DNA of 64,000 bases, from assembly GCF_025809055.1 (NCBI RefSeq), contig NZ_CP075529.1:2901501-2965500 (forward strand), read 5' to 3'. This DNA is from Devosia sp. Lineage in GTDB: Bacteria; Pseudomonadota; Alphaproteobacteria; Rhizobiales; Devosiaceae. This document shows, piece after piece, positions 7,773-16,061 of this stretch. The position numbers and the translations under genes are program-made. Position 1 is the stretch's first letter. The number at the start of each line of letters is the position of its first letter. The notes below the pieces were generated by a model. It had not been told where the DNA came from, did not search any database, and worked only from the letters and a program-made list of their open reading frames with translations.

Positions 7773-8069
7773 GTGGTCAAGACCGTTACCAGAGCCGTGC
7801 TTGGCGAGGCCGCCTGCGCCGCTTCGGAGCTTTCCCGCAGCGACGTGAACACGCTTTGCGAACAGATGCTGGAATTGATCGGCGACCGGCTGGCGGCGGG
7901 TGAAACGGTGAAGCTGACCGGCTTTGGCACGCTTGAAGTGCGCAGCCGCGCCGAGCGGGTCGGGCGCAATCCGCGCACCGGTACCGAGCACGCCATCGCC
8001 CCGCACCGCACGGTGGTGTTCATCCCCAGCGCAAAGCTCAAGACGCAACTGCAGGCAGCCAAGCCCTGA
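7773..8069 (+). CDS. HU/IHF-family DNA-binding protein (divergent IHF-alpha-like)
   Basis: This 98-residue protein has the HU/IHF fold. The N-terminal helix pair (KTVTRAVLGEAACAASELSRSD) is followed by the hallmark VKLTGFGTLEVRSRAERVGRNPRTG leading into the DNA-intercalating arm. The KTVTRA opening and VKLTGFGTLEVR favour the IHF-alpha branch, but the sequence looks too divergent to be the housekeeping subunit, so it may be a paralogue. The start is GTG 7773 after GGAGGA at 7761-7766. An inverted repeat sits directly upstream. It is divergent from rirA. Confidence 0.8.
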   Translation: MVKTVTRAVLGEAACAASELSRSDVNTLCEQMLELIGDRLAAGETVKLTGFGTLEVRSRAERVGRNPRTGTEHAIAPHRTVVFIPSAKLKTQLQAAKP

Positions 8070-8130
8070 GTTTTGAGCGGACCCGAGAACCGAATCGCCG
8101 GTTCATCAGTCAAACGTCCACGCCACTGTT

Positions 8131-9309
8131 CTAGAAGTATCGCCTGAACAGCGGCAGTTCGGCGGCGCCGATGGCCGGGGCCAGCCGGCCATGGCGGCCC
8201 GGCACGATCCGGGGCGGGGTGAAATTGCCGACGCCCAGGGCATAGAGTTCCCCGGTCAGACGCTCGACGAAAAGCCTCGTGATCGAGGGCGCGAGCACGG
8301 TGTCGAGCACCACCAGCGGCGCTTCGATGACTGTGGTGGTATTGAACACGACGCGCGACATGACGCGGGCACCGGCCTCGATCCAGGCCCGCACCTGTGG
8401 CGCCGCATCGCTCTCCACCCAATTGTCCGACTGCAATTGGCCGGGCGCAATGCCGGTGCGCGCAAAAAGCGCGGAGAGGGATGCCGCGTCATGGGCAAAG
8501 AGTTCGCCGGCACTGCCGTCATGCACCATCATCGAGCCCAGATTGGCGGCATTGCCCGTCGGGCCTTCCCACAGCGCGCCATTGGCGATGACCCCGGCCG
8601 CCAGGAAATGCGAGATGAGGAAGTAGAGAATATTGGTCGGCCGGGGGCGGTCGAGCGCGATCAACTCGGCCCAGCAGGCGGCATTGCCGTCGTTGAAGAC
8701 ATGGGCCACGAGCCCGGTGCGGGCCGCAAGTTCGGCCGAAAGGTCGAAGTCGCGCCAGTCCGCGACATCGGCAGAGCTCGCCCCCAGCCGCTCCAGATTG
8801 TGCTCGAGATGGCCGGGCATGGCGACGCCGATATCCTGCAGCCGCGCCCGCTCCGTGCCGGGCAGGGCTTCGGTGAGTTCGCCGGCAAAGCGGGCAATCG
8901 CGTCCACGACCACGTCGCGACGGGGAAAGGCATAGTCCTGCCGGCGTTGGGCAAGGACCTGCGCGTGCATGTTGAGCAGCACCAGATCGAGATGCTTCCA
9001 GCCCAGCTCGACGCCAATGGCGAAGGCGCCGTCGGCCCGGATGAAGATCGGCGTGGCCGGCTGCCCGCGCCGTCCGCGCAGCACCGGCCCGCGTTCCACC
9101 AGGCCCGACTGCTCCAGTTCCATGACGATGGCCGAAACCGTCTGCGGGGCCAGGCCCGAAAACCGGGAAATGTCGGCATTGGACACGCCCCAGTTGAAGC
9201 CGACCACTGTCAGCACGGCTTTCTGATTGGTGCGGCGCAGGCCGTGATGCTGCATGCCGCGGCCGCCGGCATCGAACACGTCAGTGGAAGGCGAGGCGGA
9301 ATCGGGCAT
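8131..9309 (-). CDS. ROK family transcriptional regulator
   Basis: This 392-residue protein has an N-terminal winged helix (LRRTNQKAVLTVVGFNWGVSNADISRFSGLAPQTVSAIVMELEQSGLV). It is followed by a ROK-type actin-fold domain (FAIGVELGWKHLDLVLLNMH, GVAMPG, GPTGNAANLGS). The usual phosphate-binding DxGGT, the catalytic histidine region and the zinc motif CxCGxxGC are absent. It should therefore be a sugar-responsive repressor of the NagC/XylR kind without kinase activity. The start could also be ATG 9255 (MQHHGLRRTNQ). No obvious target operon is adjacent. Confidence 0.8.
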   Translation of the reverse strand: MPDSASPSTDVFDAGGRGMQHHGLRRTNQKAVLTVVGFNWGVSNADISRFSGLAPQTVSAIVMELEQSGLVERGPVLRGRRGQPATPIFIRADGAFAIGVELGWKHLDLVLLNMHAQVLAQRRQDYAFPRRDVVVDAIARFAGELTEALPGTERARLQDIGVAMPGHLEHNLERLGASSADVADWRDFDLSAELAARTGLVAHVFNDGNAACWAELIALDRPRPTNILYFLISHFLAAGVIANGALWEGPTGNAANLGSMMVHDGSAGELFAHDAASLSALFARTGIAPGQLQSDNWVESDAAPQVRAWIEAGARVMSRVVFNTTTVIEAPLVVLDTVLAPSITRLFVERLTGELYALGVGNFTPPRIVPGRHGRLAPAIGAAELPLFRRYF

Positions 9310-9470
9310 GGCGGACCGGTAGCGGGGATGGGCCCAACCAACCGGAATATGGTTAAAGCCGGAACAGTGGCCGGCCAGTCAGGCAGAATGATTCGCTTAA
9401 ACGCATACAATCTTCTCAAAACTGCCTGATGACGGCCAGTGGGATTTCTCCGCATTGGCTCCGGGCAGGA

Positions 9471-10409
9471 TTACGAACCGGCCCGGTTCAGCCGGTCCAG
9501 GGCAGTATCCGGCAAGGCGAGCCGCGCCCCGCGGGCCAGGCTTTCCACCTGCTTGACCGACGTGGCCGAGGCGATGGGGGCGCTGACGCCCTTCTGGGCG
9601 ATCAGCCAGGCCAGCGCCACCTCAGCCGGGGTGGCATCGGCCTCGGCGGCAACCGCATCCAGCGCGCCGAGGATCGCCAGACCCTTGTCGTTGAGATATT
9701 GCCCGACCCCGCCGCCACGGGCCGACTGGCCGAGATCGGCACTGTCGCGGTACTTGCCGGTGAGGAAGCCCGAGGCGAGGCTGTAATAGACAATGGCGCC
9801 GACGTCGTTCTCGACGAGATAGGGCGCGAGGGCCTCGAACTCGGCGCGATCGTAGAGATTGTAGCGGTTCTGCGTGACCTCATAGCGCTGCAGTGACTTG
9901 ATCACCGCCGTTTCCTGCGCCTCTTTCATCATGGCCGCGGTGTAATTGGAGGCTCCGATCACCCGCACCTTGCCGGCTCGGATCAGCGTGTCATAGGCGC
10001 TGAGCGTCTCCTCATGGGTGGCGCCGGCATCGGGCCAGTGGCTGAAATAGAGGTCGAGATAATCGGTCTGCAGGCGCTTGAGCGATGCCTCGATCGAAGC
10101 CTGGATGGCCTCGGCCTTGAGCCCGCCTTCCTTCTTGCCCGAATTGACCTTGGAGATGATGTGGACGCTCTCGCGATTGCCGCGCGCCTTAAGCCACTTG
10201 CCGATTATGGTCTCACTCATGCCCGGCGGATTGCCGGGCACCCAGTTCGGATAGCCCTCGGCCGTGTCGATGGCGGTAAAGCCTTCGGCGACGAACGCGT
10301 CGAGAATGTCGAACCCCCTGGCTTCGTCGACGGTCCAGCCGAAGACATTGCCGCCCAGAACGAGCGGTTCGATGACCAGTTCACTGCGACCCAGGGGACG
10401 GCGATTCAT
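9471..10409 (-). CDS. Aldo/keto reductase
   Basis: This 312-residue (alpha/beta)8-barrel NADPH-dependent oxidoreductase has the catalytic tetrad visible: Asp and Tyr in AIDTAEGYPNW, Lys in IISKVNSG and His in YFSHWPDAG. Other family features are KVRVIGASNYTAAM and the C-terminal cofactor-binding segment APIASATSVKQVESL. The carbonyl substrate is unknown. Its ATG overlaps the stop of the upstream secreted-protein gene (ATGA), so the VOC, secreted-protein and reductase genes form one minus-strand transcription unit. Confidence 0.88.
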   Translation of the reverse strand: MNRRPLGRSELVIEPLVLGGNVFGWTVDEARGFDILDAFVAEGFTAIDTAEGYPNWVPGNPPGMSETIIGKWLKARGNRESVHIISKVNSGKKEGGLKAEAIQASIEASLKRLQTDYLDLYFSHWPDAGATHEETLSAYDTLIRAGKVRVIGASNYTAAMMKEAQETAVIKSLQRYEVTQNRYNLYDRAEFEALAPYLVENDVGAIVYYSLASGFLTGKYRDSADLGQSARGGGVGQYLNDKGLAILGALDAVAAEADATPAEVALAWLIAQKGVSAPIASATSVKQVESLARGARLALPDTALDRLNRAGS

Positions 10410-10939
10410 TGCGGCTCTCCTTGTTGGCTTTCGGGGTCAACGCCCGGCGGTGCATTTTGTTCGCCCCGGGGAACGCGCGGCGCGCACCAGTAGAGCGCTT
10501 CGCCGATGGCGCGGAAGGATCCTTCCAGGGTGATCTGCTGATAGGGGCCGTCTATGTCCTCGGCATGGCGCAGATAGACAAATGTGCCATGCAAGAGCCC
10601 ATCCAGGAGCCAGCCGTCGCCATCCACCAGCCGGGCGGAATAGGGGCCAGCATCGGCAATCGCGGCAATGGTCCGGTCCTCCCGGTCCAGCGTCAGATGC
10701 CAGTTGCCTTCCGCTCCAGGCCAGCGCCCCGACTGGATATGGATGCCGGTCGAATAGTCGTCTTCGCAGCGCACGATGATGCAGGCCTGCTCCACGCCCT
10801 CGGCAGCCGCGGGGCAACCCATGCTGGCCCGGTCGCCTTCGCCAGCAAGTGGGGACGGGTGCCAACCGGGCTCGAAGGCCAGGGCCGGCGACGCCGCCAG
10901 CGTCAGCATGATCAGGATTTTGGCGCGATCAAATCCCAT
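10406..10939 (-). CDS. Secreted hypothetical protein
   Basis: This 177-residue protein has a probable signal peptide (basic MGFDRAK, hydrophobic ILIMLTLAASPALA, cleavage after ALA). The mature part has several cysteines (MGCPAAAE, EQACIIVRCEDD, LYWCAPR), which suggests an oxidised periplasmic domain. Two-cysteine pairs and WLLDGLLHGTFVYLRH suggest a small beta-rich protein. The long start at 10939 has GGAAACA upstream and supplies the positive signal-peptide region; it overlaps the upstream VOC gene by 28 bases. Function unknown. Confidence 0.65.
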   Translation of the reverse strand: MGFDRAKILIMLTLAASPALAFEPGWHPSPLAGEGDRASMGCPAAAEGVEQACIIVRCEDDYSTGIHIQSGRWPGAEGNWHLTLDREDRTIAAIADAGPYSARLVDGDGWLLDGLLHGTFVYLRHAEDIDGPYQQITLEGSFRAIGEALYWCAPRVPRGEQNAPPGVDPESQQGEPQ

Positions 10940-11304
10940 TTGTTTCCATAAAGGTCAGCAAACACCACGACCGAACCATAGGGCTCGTGCCGTGGGGTTT
11001 CGAGGAATGTCACGCCACGGTCGCGGAAGCTTGCATAGTCGCGGTCGAAATCATCGGTCTGCAGGAACAGCATGACCCGCCCGCCGCCTTGACGGCCGAT
11101 CATCGCGGCCTGCTCGGCGCCATCCGCCTTGGCCAGCAGGAGCCTTGCTCCCATGCCGCCGGCGGGTGCGACGACCACCCAGCGCTTGTCAGGACCCAGC
11201 GGCGTGTCTTCCAGCAATTCAAAGCCGAGCCGGTCGACATAAAAGGCGATGGCGGCATCGTAGTCATCGACGATGAGCGAAATGGTGGCGATGGCAAGGG
11301 TCAT
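10912..11304 (-). CDS. VOC family protein
   Basis: This 130-residue protein has two beta-alpha-beta-beta-beta modules of the vicinal-oxygen-chelate fold: ATISLIVDDYDAAIAFYVDRLGFELLED and LFLQTDDFDRDYASFRDRGVTFLETP, ending VVFADLYGNKWDLIAP. The C-terminal YGNKWDLI pattern is common in glyoxalase/bleomycin-resistance-like proteins. The ATG at 11304 gives the expected domain start; in-frame codons upstream add 26 residues unlike the family. It is the first gene of a three-gene minus-strand unit. Substrate unknown. Confidence 0.8.
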   Translation of the reverse strand: MTLAIATISLIVDDYDAAIAFYVDRLGFELLEDTPLGPDKRWVVVAPAGGMGARLLLAKADGAEQAAMIGRQGGGRVMLFLQTDDFDRDYASFRDRGVTFLETPRHEPYGSVVVFADLYGNKWDLIAPKS

Positions 11305-11414
11305 GCCGTCATGGTGCGCCGCGCCCGGCGGGACGGTCAAGCGTCTGACGGCAGTCGAACGCTTTTGGGCAGAACCGTCCAATCCTGTGGATAGGGCCGA
11401 TCCCCGTTCGGCCG

Positions 11415-11432
11415 ATTGACCAATTGGTCAAT
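11415..11432. promoter_or_regulatory. 18-bp perfect palindrome upstream of dppA, putative operator
   Basis: ATTGACCAATTGGTCAAT is a perfect palindrome lying about 97 bases before the dppA start. TTGACC within it could double as a -35 element. Perfect ~18-bp palindromes of this kind are typical dimeric regulator sites (GntR and TetR families use related ones). The regulator is not identifiable here. Confidence 0.55.
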
Positions 11433-11528
11433 TTCCCATTGCGCTGCCTAAATTTCTGGGCTTTGGTAGGGCCCAAGCCCCGGTAAAAACGCCGGGAGCG
11501 CAAAAATATGTCTCGGGAGACAGCAATC

Positions 11529-13124
11529 ATGAAATTGACCAAGACCCTGTTGGCGGCAACCGCCATGCTGGCTTTGGCCGCTGGTGCAGCGGAAGCCAAG
11601 CAGCTCGTCTATTGCTCGGAAGCCTCGCCCGCGCACTTCGATCCCGGCCCGCTGACGGGCGGCAATGACTTCGATGCGTCCTCGCAGACCATCTACAACC
11701 GTCTGGTCGAATTCGTCCCCGGAACCACCGAGGTGGCACCGGCCCTGGCCGAGAGCTGGGAAGTGTCCGAGGATGGCCTGGAATACACCTTCAAGCTGCG
11801 TCCGGGCGTCAAGTTCCACACGACCGAGTACTTCACGCCGACGCGCGATCTCAACGCCGATGACGTGATCTTCTCCTTCGAGCGCCAGTACAAGGAAGAC
11901 AATCCCTGGATCAACTATCTCGAAGGCATGACCTGGGACTATTTCCAGGGCATGGACATGCCGCGCTATATCGCTTCGCTCGAAAAGGTCGATGACCTTA
12001 CGGTCAAGCTGACCCTGACCGAGCCCAATGCGCCCATGCTGGCCAACCTGGCCATGGATTTCGCCTCCATCGTGTCCAAGGAATATGCCGACAAGCTCGA
12101 AGCCGACGGCAATATGGCGGCCTTCTCGACCCAGCCGGTCGGGACCGGCCCGTTCCAGCTGGTCGACTACCAGCTCGACACCGTCATCCGCTACCAGGCC
12201 TTTGCCGATTATTGGGATGGCAAGCAGCCGATCGATGACCTGATCTTCGCCATCACCACCGACGCATCGGTGCGCGCCCAGCGCCTGATGGCTGGTGAAT
12301 GCGATATCATGCCTTACCCGGCGCCTGCCGACATCGAAATCCTCAAGGCCGACGAAAACCTGACGGTGATGGAGCAGGAAGGCCTCAATATCGGCTATAT
12401 CGCCTACAACACCACCGAAGCCCCGTTCGACAACGCGGACGTGCGCAAGGCGCTGACCATGGCCATCGACAAGCAGGCCATCATCGATGCCGTCTATCAA
12501 GGTGCCGGCCAGGACGCCAAGAACCTGATCCCGCCCACCATGTGGTCCTATGACGATGCCATTCCGGCCGACGTCTACGATCCGGAAAAGGCCAAGGAGA
12601 TGCTGGAAGCGGCCGGGGTTACCGACCTGACCACCGATCTCTGGGCCATTCCGGTTTCGCGTCCCTATAACCCGAACGGCCAGCGCGTCGCCGAACTGAT
12701 CCAGGCCGACTGGGCCAAGGTCGGCGTCACCGCCAATATCGTGACCTATGAATGGACCGAATATCGCGAGCGCGGCAAGCAGGCCGACCGCAAGGGTCCG
12801 TTCATGATCGGCTGGACCGGCGACAATGGTGATCCGGACAACTTCTTTGCGACCCTGTTCTCCTGCTCGGCCATCGGCGTTTCCAACTATGCCAGCTGGT
12901 GCAATGACGAGTTCGAGGCGGCCATCCAGGATGCCAAGACCGTCGCCAGCCAGGAAGAGCGCGCCGCGCTCTACACCACGGCCCAGGAAATCTTCAAGGC
13001 GGAAGAACCGGCCATCACCCTGGCCCATAGCCGCGTCTTCATGCCGATGAACAACAAGGTGCTCAACTACAAGATGAGCCCGCTCGGCACCCATATCTTC
13101 AAGGGCGTCGATATCGCCGAATAA
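11529..13124 (+). CDS. dppA: Dipeptide ABC transporter substrate-binding protein DppA
   Basis: This 531-residue periplasmic SBP family 5 protein has signal peptide MKLTKTLLAATAMLALAAGA with cleavage after AEA. It matches the enterobacterial DppA pattern closely: FDASSQTIYNRLVEF, LAESWEVSEDGLEYTF, LAMDFASIVSKEYAD, VGTGPFQLVDYQ, VYQGAGQDAKNLIPPTMW and GWTGDNGDPDNFFATLFSC. This makes dipeptide binding likely; haem or delta-aminolevulinate binding is also known for DppA. The start at ATG 11529 follows GGGAGA. It heads a five-gene importer operon and is followed by a hairpin that should raise its expression above that of the permeases. Confidence 0.92.
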   Translation: MKLTKTLLAATAMLALAAGAAEAKQLVYCSEASPAHFDPGPLTGGNDFDASSQTIYNRLVEFVPGTTEVAPALAESWEVSEDGLEYTFKLRPGVKFHTTEYFTPTRDLNADDVIFSFERQYKEDNPWINYLEGMTWDYFQGMDMPRYIASLEKVDDLTVKLTLTEPNAPMLANLAMDFASIVSKEYADKLEADGNMAAFSTQPVGTGPFQLVDYQLDTVIRYQAFADYWDGKQPIDDLIFAITTDASVRAQRLMAGECDIMPYPAPADIEILKADENLTVMEQEGLNIGYIAYNTTEAPFDNADVRKALTMAIDKQAIIDAVYQGAGQDAKNLIPPTMWSYDDAIPADVYDPEKAKEMLEAAGVTDLTTDLWAIPVSRPYNPNGQRVAELIQADWAKVGVTANIVTYEWTEYRERGKQADRKGPFMIGWTGDNGDPDNFFATLFSCSAIGVSNYASWCNDEFEAAIQDAKTVASQEERAALYTTAQEIFKAEEPAITLAHSRVFMPMNNKVLNYKMSPLGTHIFKGVDIAE

Positions 13125-13147
13125 GGCGAAGGACACGTCATCAAACA

Positions 13148-13187
13148 GGAGCCTCGATCCGGATAGAACCGGAACGAGGCTCCGCTT
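13148..13187 (+). terminator. Intercistronic hairpin terminator after dppA
   Basis: The stem GGAGCCTCG (13148-13156) / CGAGGCTCC (13175-13183) has an inner extension TCCGG / CCGGA and is followed by GCTTTTA. It lies between the binding-protein gene and the permease genes. Such partial terminators give excess binding protein in ABC importer operons. Confidence 0.75.
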
Positions 13188-13306
13188 TTAATCACGAGCC
13201 CGCTCGCCACGCCCAACTCGAGGCGGGAAAGAGCAGGCCATCCAGGAAACGGGCTGGCGTCGCGACACGATGCGCGGCGGTGGCGCCCAGGGGCGACGAC
13301 CCGACC

Positions 13307-14314
13307 ATGCTGAGTTACATCCTGCGCAGAATTGCGCTTCTGGTGCCGACCATCATCGGCATCTCCATCTGCGCCTTCGCCTTCGTACGCGTGCTGCCCG
13401 GCGATCCCATCCTGGCCATGGCCGGCCAGCATGGCGTCAGCCCCGAGCGCTACGAAATCCTCAAGGAGCAGTTCGGCTACAACCTGCCGATCTGGCAGCA
13501 ATATTTCAATTATCTGGGCAGCGTGCTGCAGGGTGATTTCGGCATCTCGCTGGCCACCAAGCGCCCGGTTATCAATGAATTCATGACCCTGTTTCCCGCC
13601 ACGATCGAGCTGGCGCTCTGCGCCATGATCTTTGCGGTGGTCATCGGCATTCCCGCCGGCATCTTTGCCGCGGTCAAGCGCGGCTCCTGGTTCGACCAGT
13701 TCACCATGGGCGTGGCGCTGACCGGCTATTCCATGCCCATTTTCTGGTGGGGCCTGCTGCTGATCATCTTCTTTTCCGGCTATCTGGGCTGGACACCGGT
13801 CTCGGGGCGCATCGCGCTCACCTTCTTCCTCCGGCCTATCACCGGCTTCATGCTTATCGACACGCTGCTCTACGGGAACTGGGCGGCCTTTGGCTCGGCG
13901 CTCCGGCATCTCATCCTGCCGGCGGTGGTGCTGGGGACCATTCCGCTTGCCGTCATCGCCCGCCAGACGCGCTCGGCCATGCTTGAAGTGCTGGGCGAAG
14001 ACTATGTCCGCACGGCCCGCGCCAAGGGCATGGCGCCCCGACGCGTGGTCAATGTCCACGCGCTGCGCAACGCCCTCATCCCGGTTGTGACCACCATCGG
14101 TCTGCAGGTCGGCCTGCTCCTGGGCGGCGCCATTCTCACCGAAACCATCTTCACCTGGCCGGGCATCGGCAAATGGATGATCGATTCCATCGCCAAGCGC
14201 GACTATGTCGTGGTGCAGTCGGGCCTATTGATCATCGCGCTGATCGTCATGGCGGTGAACCTTCTGGTCGACCTGCTCTATGCCCTCATCAATCCACGCA
14301 TCCGGGTGCAGTGA
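13307..14314 (+). CDS. dppB: Dipeptide ABC transporter permease DppB
   Basis: This 335-residue inner-membrane permease opens MLSYILRRIALLVPTIIGIS. The canonical VRVLPGDP segment, about six hydrophobic segments and the coupling EAA-type loop (DYVRTARAKGMAPRRVVNVHALRNALIPV) follow. It partners DppC to form the transmembrane channel. The start at ATG 13307 follows a weak GGGGCGACG site; the upstream in-frame extension is Arg/Gly-rich and unsupported. Confidence 0.93.
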   Translation: MLSYILRRIALLVPTIIGISICAFAFVRVLPGDPILAMAGQHGVSPERYEILKEQFGYNLPIWQQYFNYLGSVLQGDFGISLATKRPVINEFMTLFPATIELALCAMIFAVVIGIPAGIFAAVKRGSWFDQFTMGVALTGYSMPIFWWGLLLIIFFSGYLGWTPVSGRIALTFFLRPITGFMLIDTLLYGNWAAFGSALRHLILPAVVLGTIPLAVIARQTRSAMLEVLGEDYVRTARAKGMAPRRVVNVHALRNALIPVVTTIGLQVGLLLGGAILTETIFTWPGIGKWMIDSIAKRDYVVVQSGLLIIALIVMAVNLLVDLLYALINPRIRVQ

Positions 14315-14315
14315 C

Positions 14316-15212
14316 ATGAGCACCACCACGCCCGCCGCAAGTGCAAGACCAGCCTCCGCCCTGCGTGAATTCTGGCACTACTTCTCCGTCAACCGCGGCG
14401 CCGTCCTGGGGCTCGTGGTGTTTTCGCTTTTGTTGCTGGTCGCCATTTTCGCGCCGCTGATCGCGCCCTATGCGCCCGAGGCGCAGTTCCGCGACGCGCT
14501 GCTCAAGCCCCCCATCTGGGATGGCAATGCCGATCCCCGGTTCCTGCTCGGCACCGATCCGGTCGGTCGCGACATCCTTTCCCGCCTCATCCATGGCGCC
14601 CGCTATTCGCTGTTCATCGGCTTTTTCGTGGTGCTCGGCGCGCTGATCGTCGGGGTCATCCTGGGGGTGCTGGCCGGGTATTTCCGAGGCTGGGTCGATG
14701 TCGTCATCATGCGCGTCATGGACATCATCCTGGCCTTTCCGCCCCTGCTGCTGGCCCTGGTGCTGGTCGCCATTCTCGGTCCGGGCCTGTTCAACGCCAT
14801 GATCGCCATTGCGCTGGTGCTGCAACCCCATTTCGCCCGTCTGGTGCGGGCGGCAGTGATGGCGGAAAAGAACCGCGAATATGTCACGGCCGCCAAGCTC
14901 TCCGGCGCGGGGCACCTGCGCCTCATGCTGGTGACCATCCTGCCCAATTGCCTGGGTCCGCTCATCGTGCAGGCGACGCTGAGCTTTTCCAACGCCATCC
15001 TCGAGGCCGCCGCCCTCGGCTTTCTCGGCATGGGCGCACAGCCGCCGACGCCCGAATGGGGCACCATGCTGGCTTCGGCCCGCGAGTTTATCCTCAAGGC
15101 GCCCTGGGTGGTGACCCTGCCGGGCCTGGCCATTCTCATCACGGTATTGGCGATCAATCTCATCGGCGACGGGCTGCGCGACGCGCTCGATCCCAAGCTG
15201 AAGCGGAGCTGA
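14316..15212 (+). CDS. dppC: Dipeptide ABC transporter permease DppC
   Basis: This 298-residue permease starts at ATG 14316, one base past the dppB stop. The N-terminal OppC-type segment (FSVNRGAVLGLVVFSLLLLVAI) and LLGTDPVGRDILSRLIHGAR are characteristic. The coupling loop REYVTAAKLSGAGHLRLMLVTILPN and FLGMGAQPPTPEWGTML near the C-terminus complete the family pattern. It acts with DppB, DppD and DppF at the inner membrane. Confidence 0.93.
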   Translation: MSTTTPAASARPASALREFWHYFSVNRGAVLGLVVFSLLLLVAIFAPLIAPYAPEAQFRDALLKPPIWDGNADPRFLLGTDPVGRDILSRLIHGARYSLFIGFFVVLGALIVGVILGVLAGYFRGWVDVVIMRVMDIILAFPPLLLALVLVAILGPGLFNAMIAIALVLQPHFARLVRAAVMAEKNREYVTAAKLSGAGHLRLMLVTILPNCLGPLIVQATLSFSNAILEAAALGFLGMGAQPPTPEWGTMLASAREFILKAPWVVTLPGLAILITVLAINLIGDGLRDALDPKLKRS

Positions 15213-15215
15213 CCC

Positions 15216-16061
15216 ATGAGCCTGCTCGAAATCCGCAATCTGAGTGTCGCCTTCGATACCTCGGTCGGCCTGTTCAAGGCGGTGGATGGCATCGATATTG
15301 CCGTCGATCCGCGCGAAGTGCTCGCCATCGTGGGCGAGTCGGGGTCGGGAAAATCGGTGGCCATGCTCGCCACCATGGGCCTGTTGCCGCCCTCGGCGAC
15401 GGTGAAGGCCGACGTCATGACCTTTGAAGGACGTGACCTGCTGTCCATGCCGGCCGCCGAAAAGCGCAGGATCATCGGCAAGGATATTGCCATGATTTTC
15501 CAGGAGCCCATCGCCAGCCTCAATCCCTGCTTTACCGTCGGCTTCCAGATCGGGGAGGTGCTCGAAAAGCACCTGGGCCTTTCAGGCCGTGCCGCGCGAA
15601 GCCGTGCGGTGGACCTGCTCGAACTGGTCGGAATCCGCGAGGCGGCGGACAAGCTCAAGGCCTTCCCGCACCAGATGTCGGGCGGCCAGTGCCAGCGTGT
15701 CATGATCGCCATGGCCATTGCCTGCAATCCCAAGCTGCTGATTGCCGACGAGCCGACCACGGCACTCGACGTCACCATCCAGAAGCAGATCCTTGATCTC
15801 CTGGTGAGCCTGCAGGCCGAGACCGGCATGGCGCTGATCATGATCACCCATGACATGGGCGTGGTGGCCGAAACCGCCGATCGCGTCATCGTCCAGTACA
15901 AGGGCCGCAAGATGGAGGAGGCCGACGTGCTCTCGCTGTTCGAAAGCCCGCAATCGAACTATACCCGCGCCCTGCTTTCGGCCCTGCCAGAAAACGCCGT
16001 TGGCGACCGCCTGCCCACGGTTTCGGACATGCTGTTCGAAGCGGCACCGGGAGTGCGCTGA
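15216..16061 (+). CDS. dppD: Dipeptide ABC transporter ATP-binding protein DppD
   Basis: This 281-residue ATPase has Walker A GESGSGKSV, Q-loop FQEPIASLNPC, signature MSGGQCQRV and Walker B LLIADEPTTALDV with the H-loop TH in MIMITHDMG. The oligopeptide/dipeptide-type C-terminus (NYTRALLSALPE...GDRLPTV) lacks an obvious Cys cluster, although some family members bind an Fe-S cluster there. It overlaps dppF by one base (TGATG). Confidence 0.92.
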   Translation: MSLLEIRNLSVAFDTSVGLFKAVDGIDIAVDPREVLAIVGESGSGKSVAMLATMGLLPPSATVKADVMTFEGRDLLSMPAAEKRRIIGKDIAMIFQEPIASLNPCFTVGFQIGEVLEKHLGLSGRAARSRAVDLLELVGIREAADKLKAFPHQMSGGQCQRVMIAMAIACNPKLLIADEPTTALDVTIQKQILDLLVSLQAETGMALIMITHDMGVVAETADRVIVQYKGRKMEEADVLSLFESPQSNYTRALLSALPENAVGDRLPTVSDMLFEAAPGVR

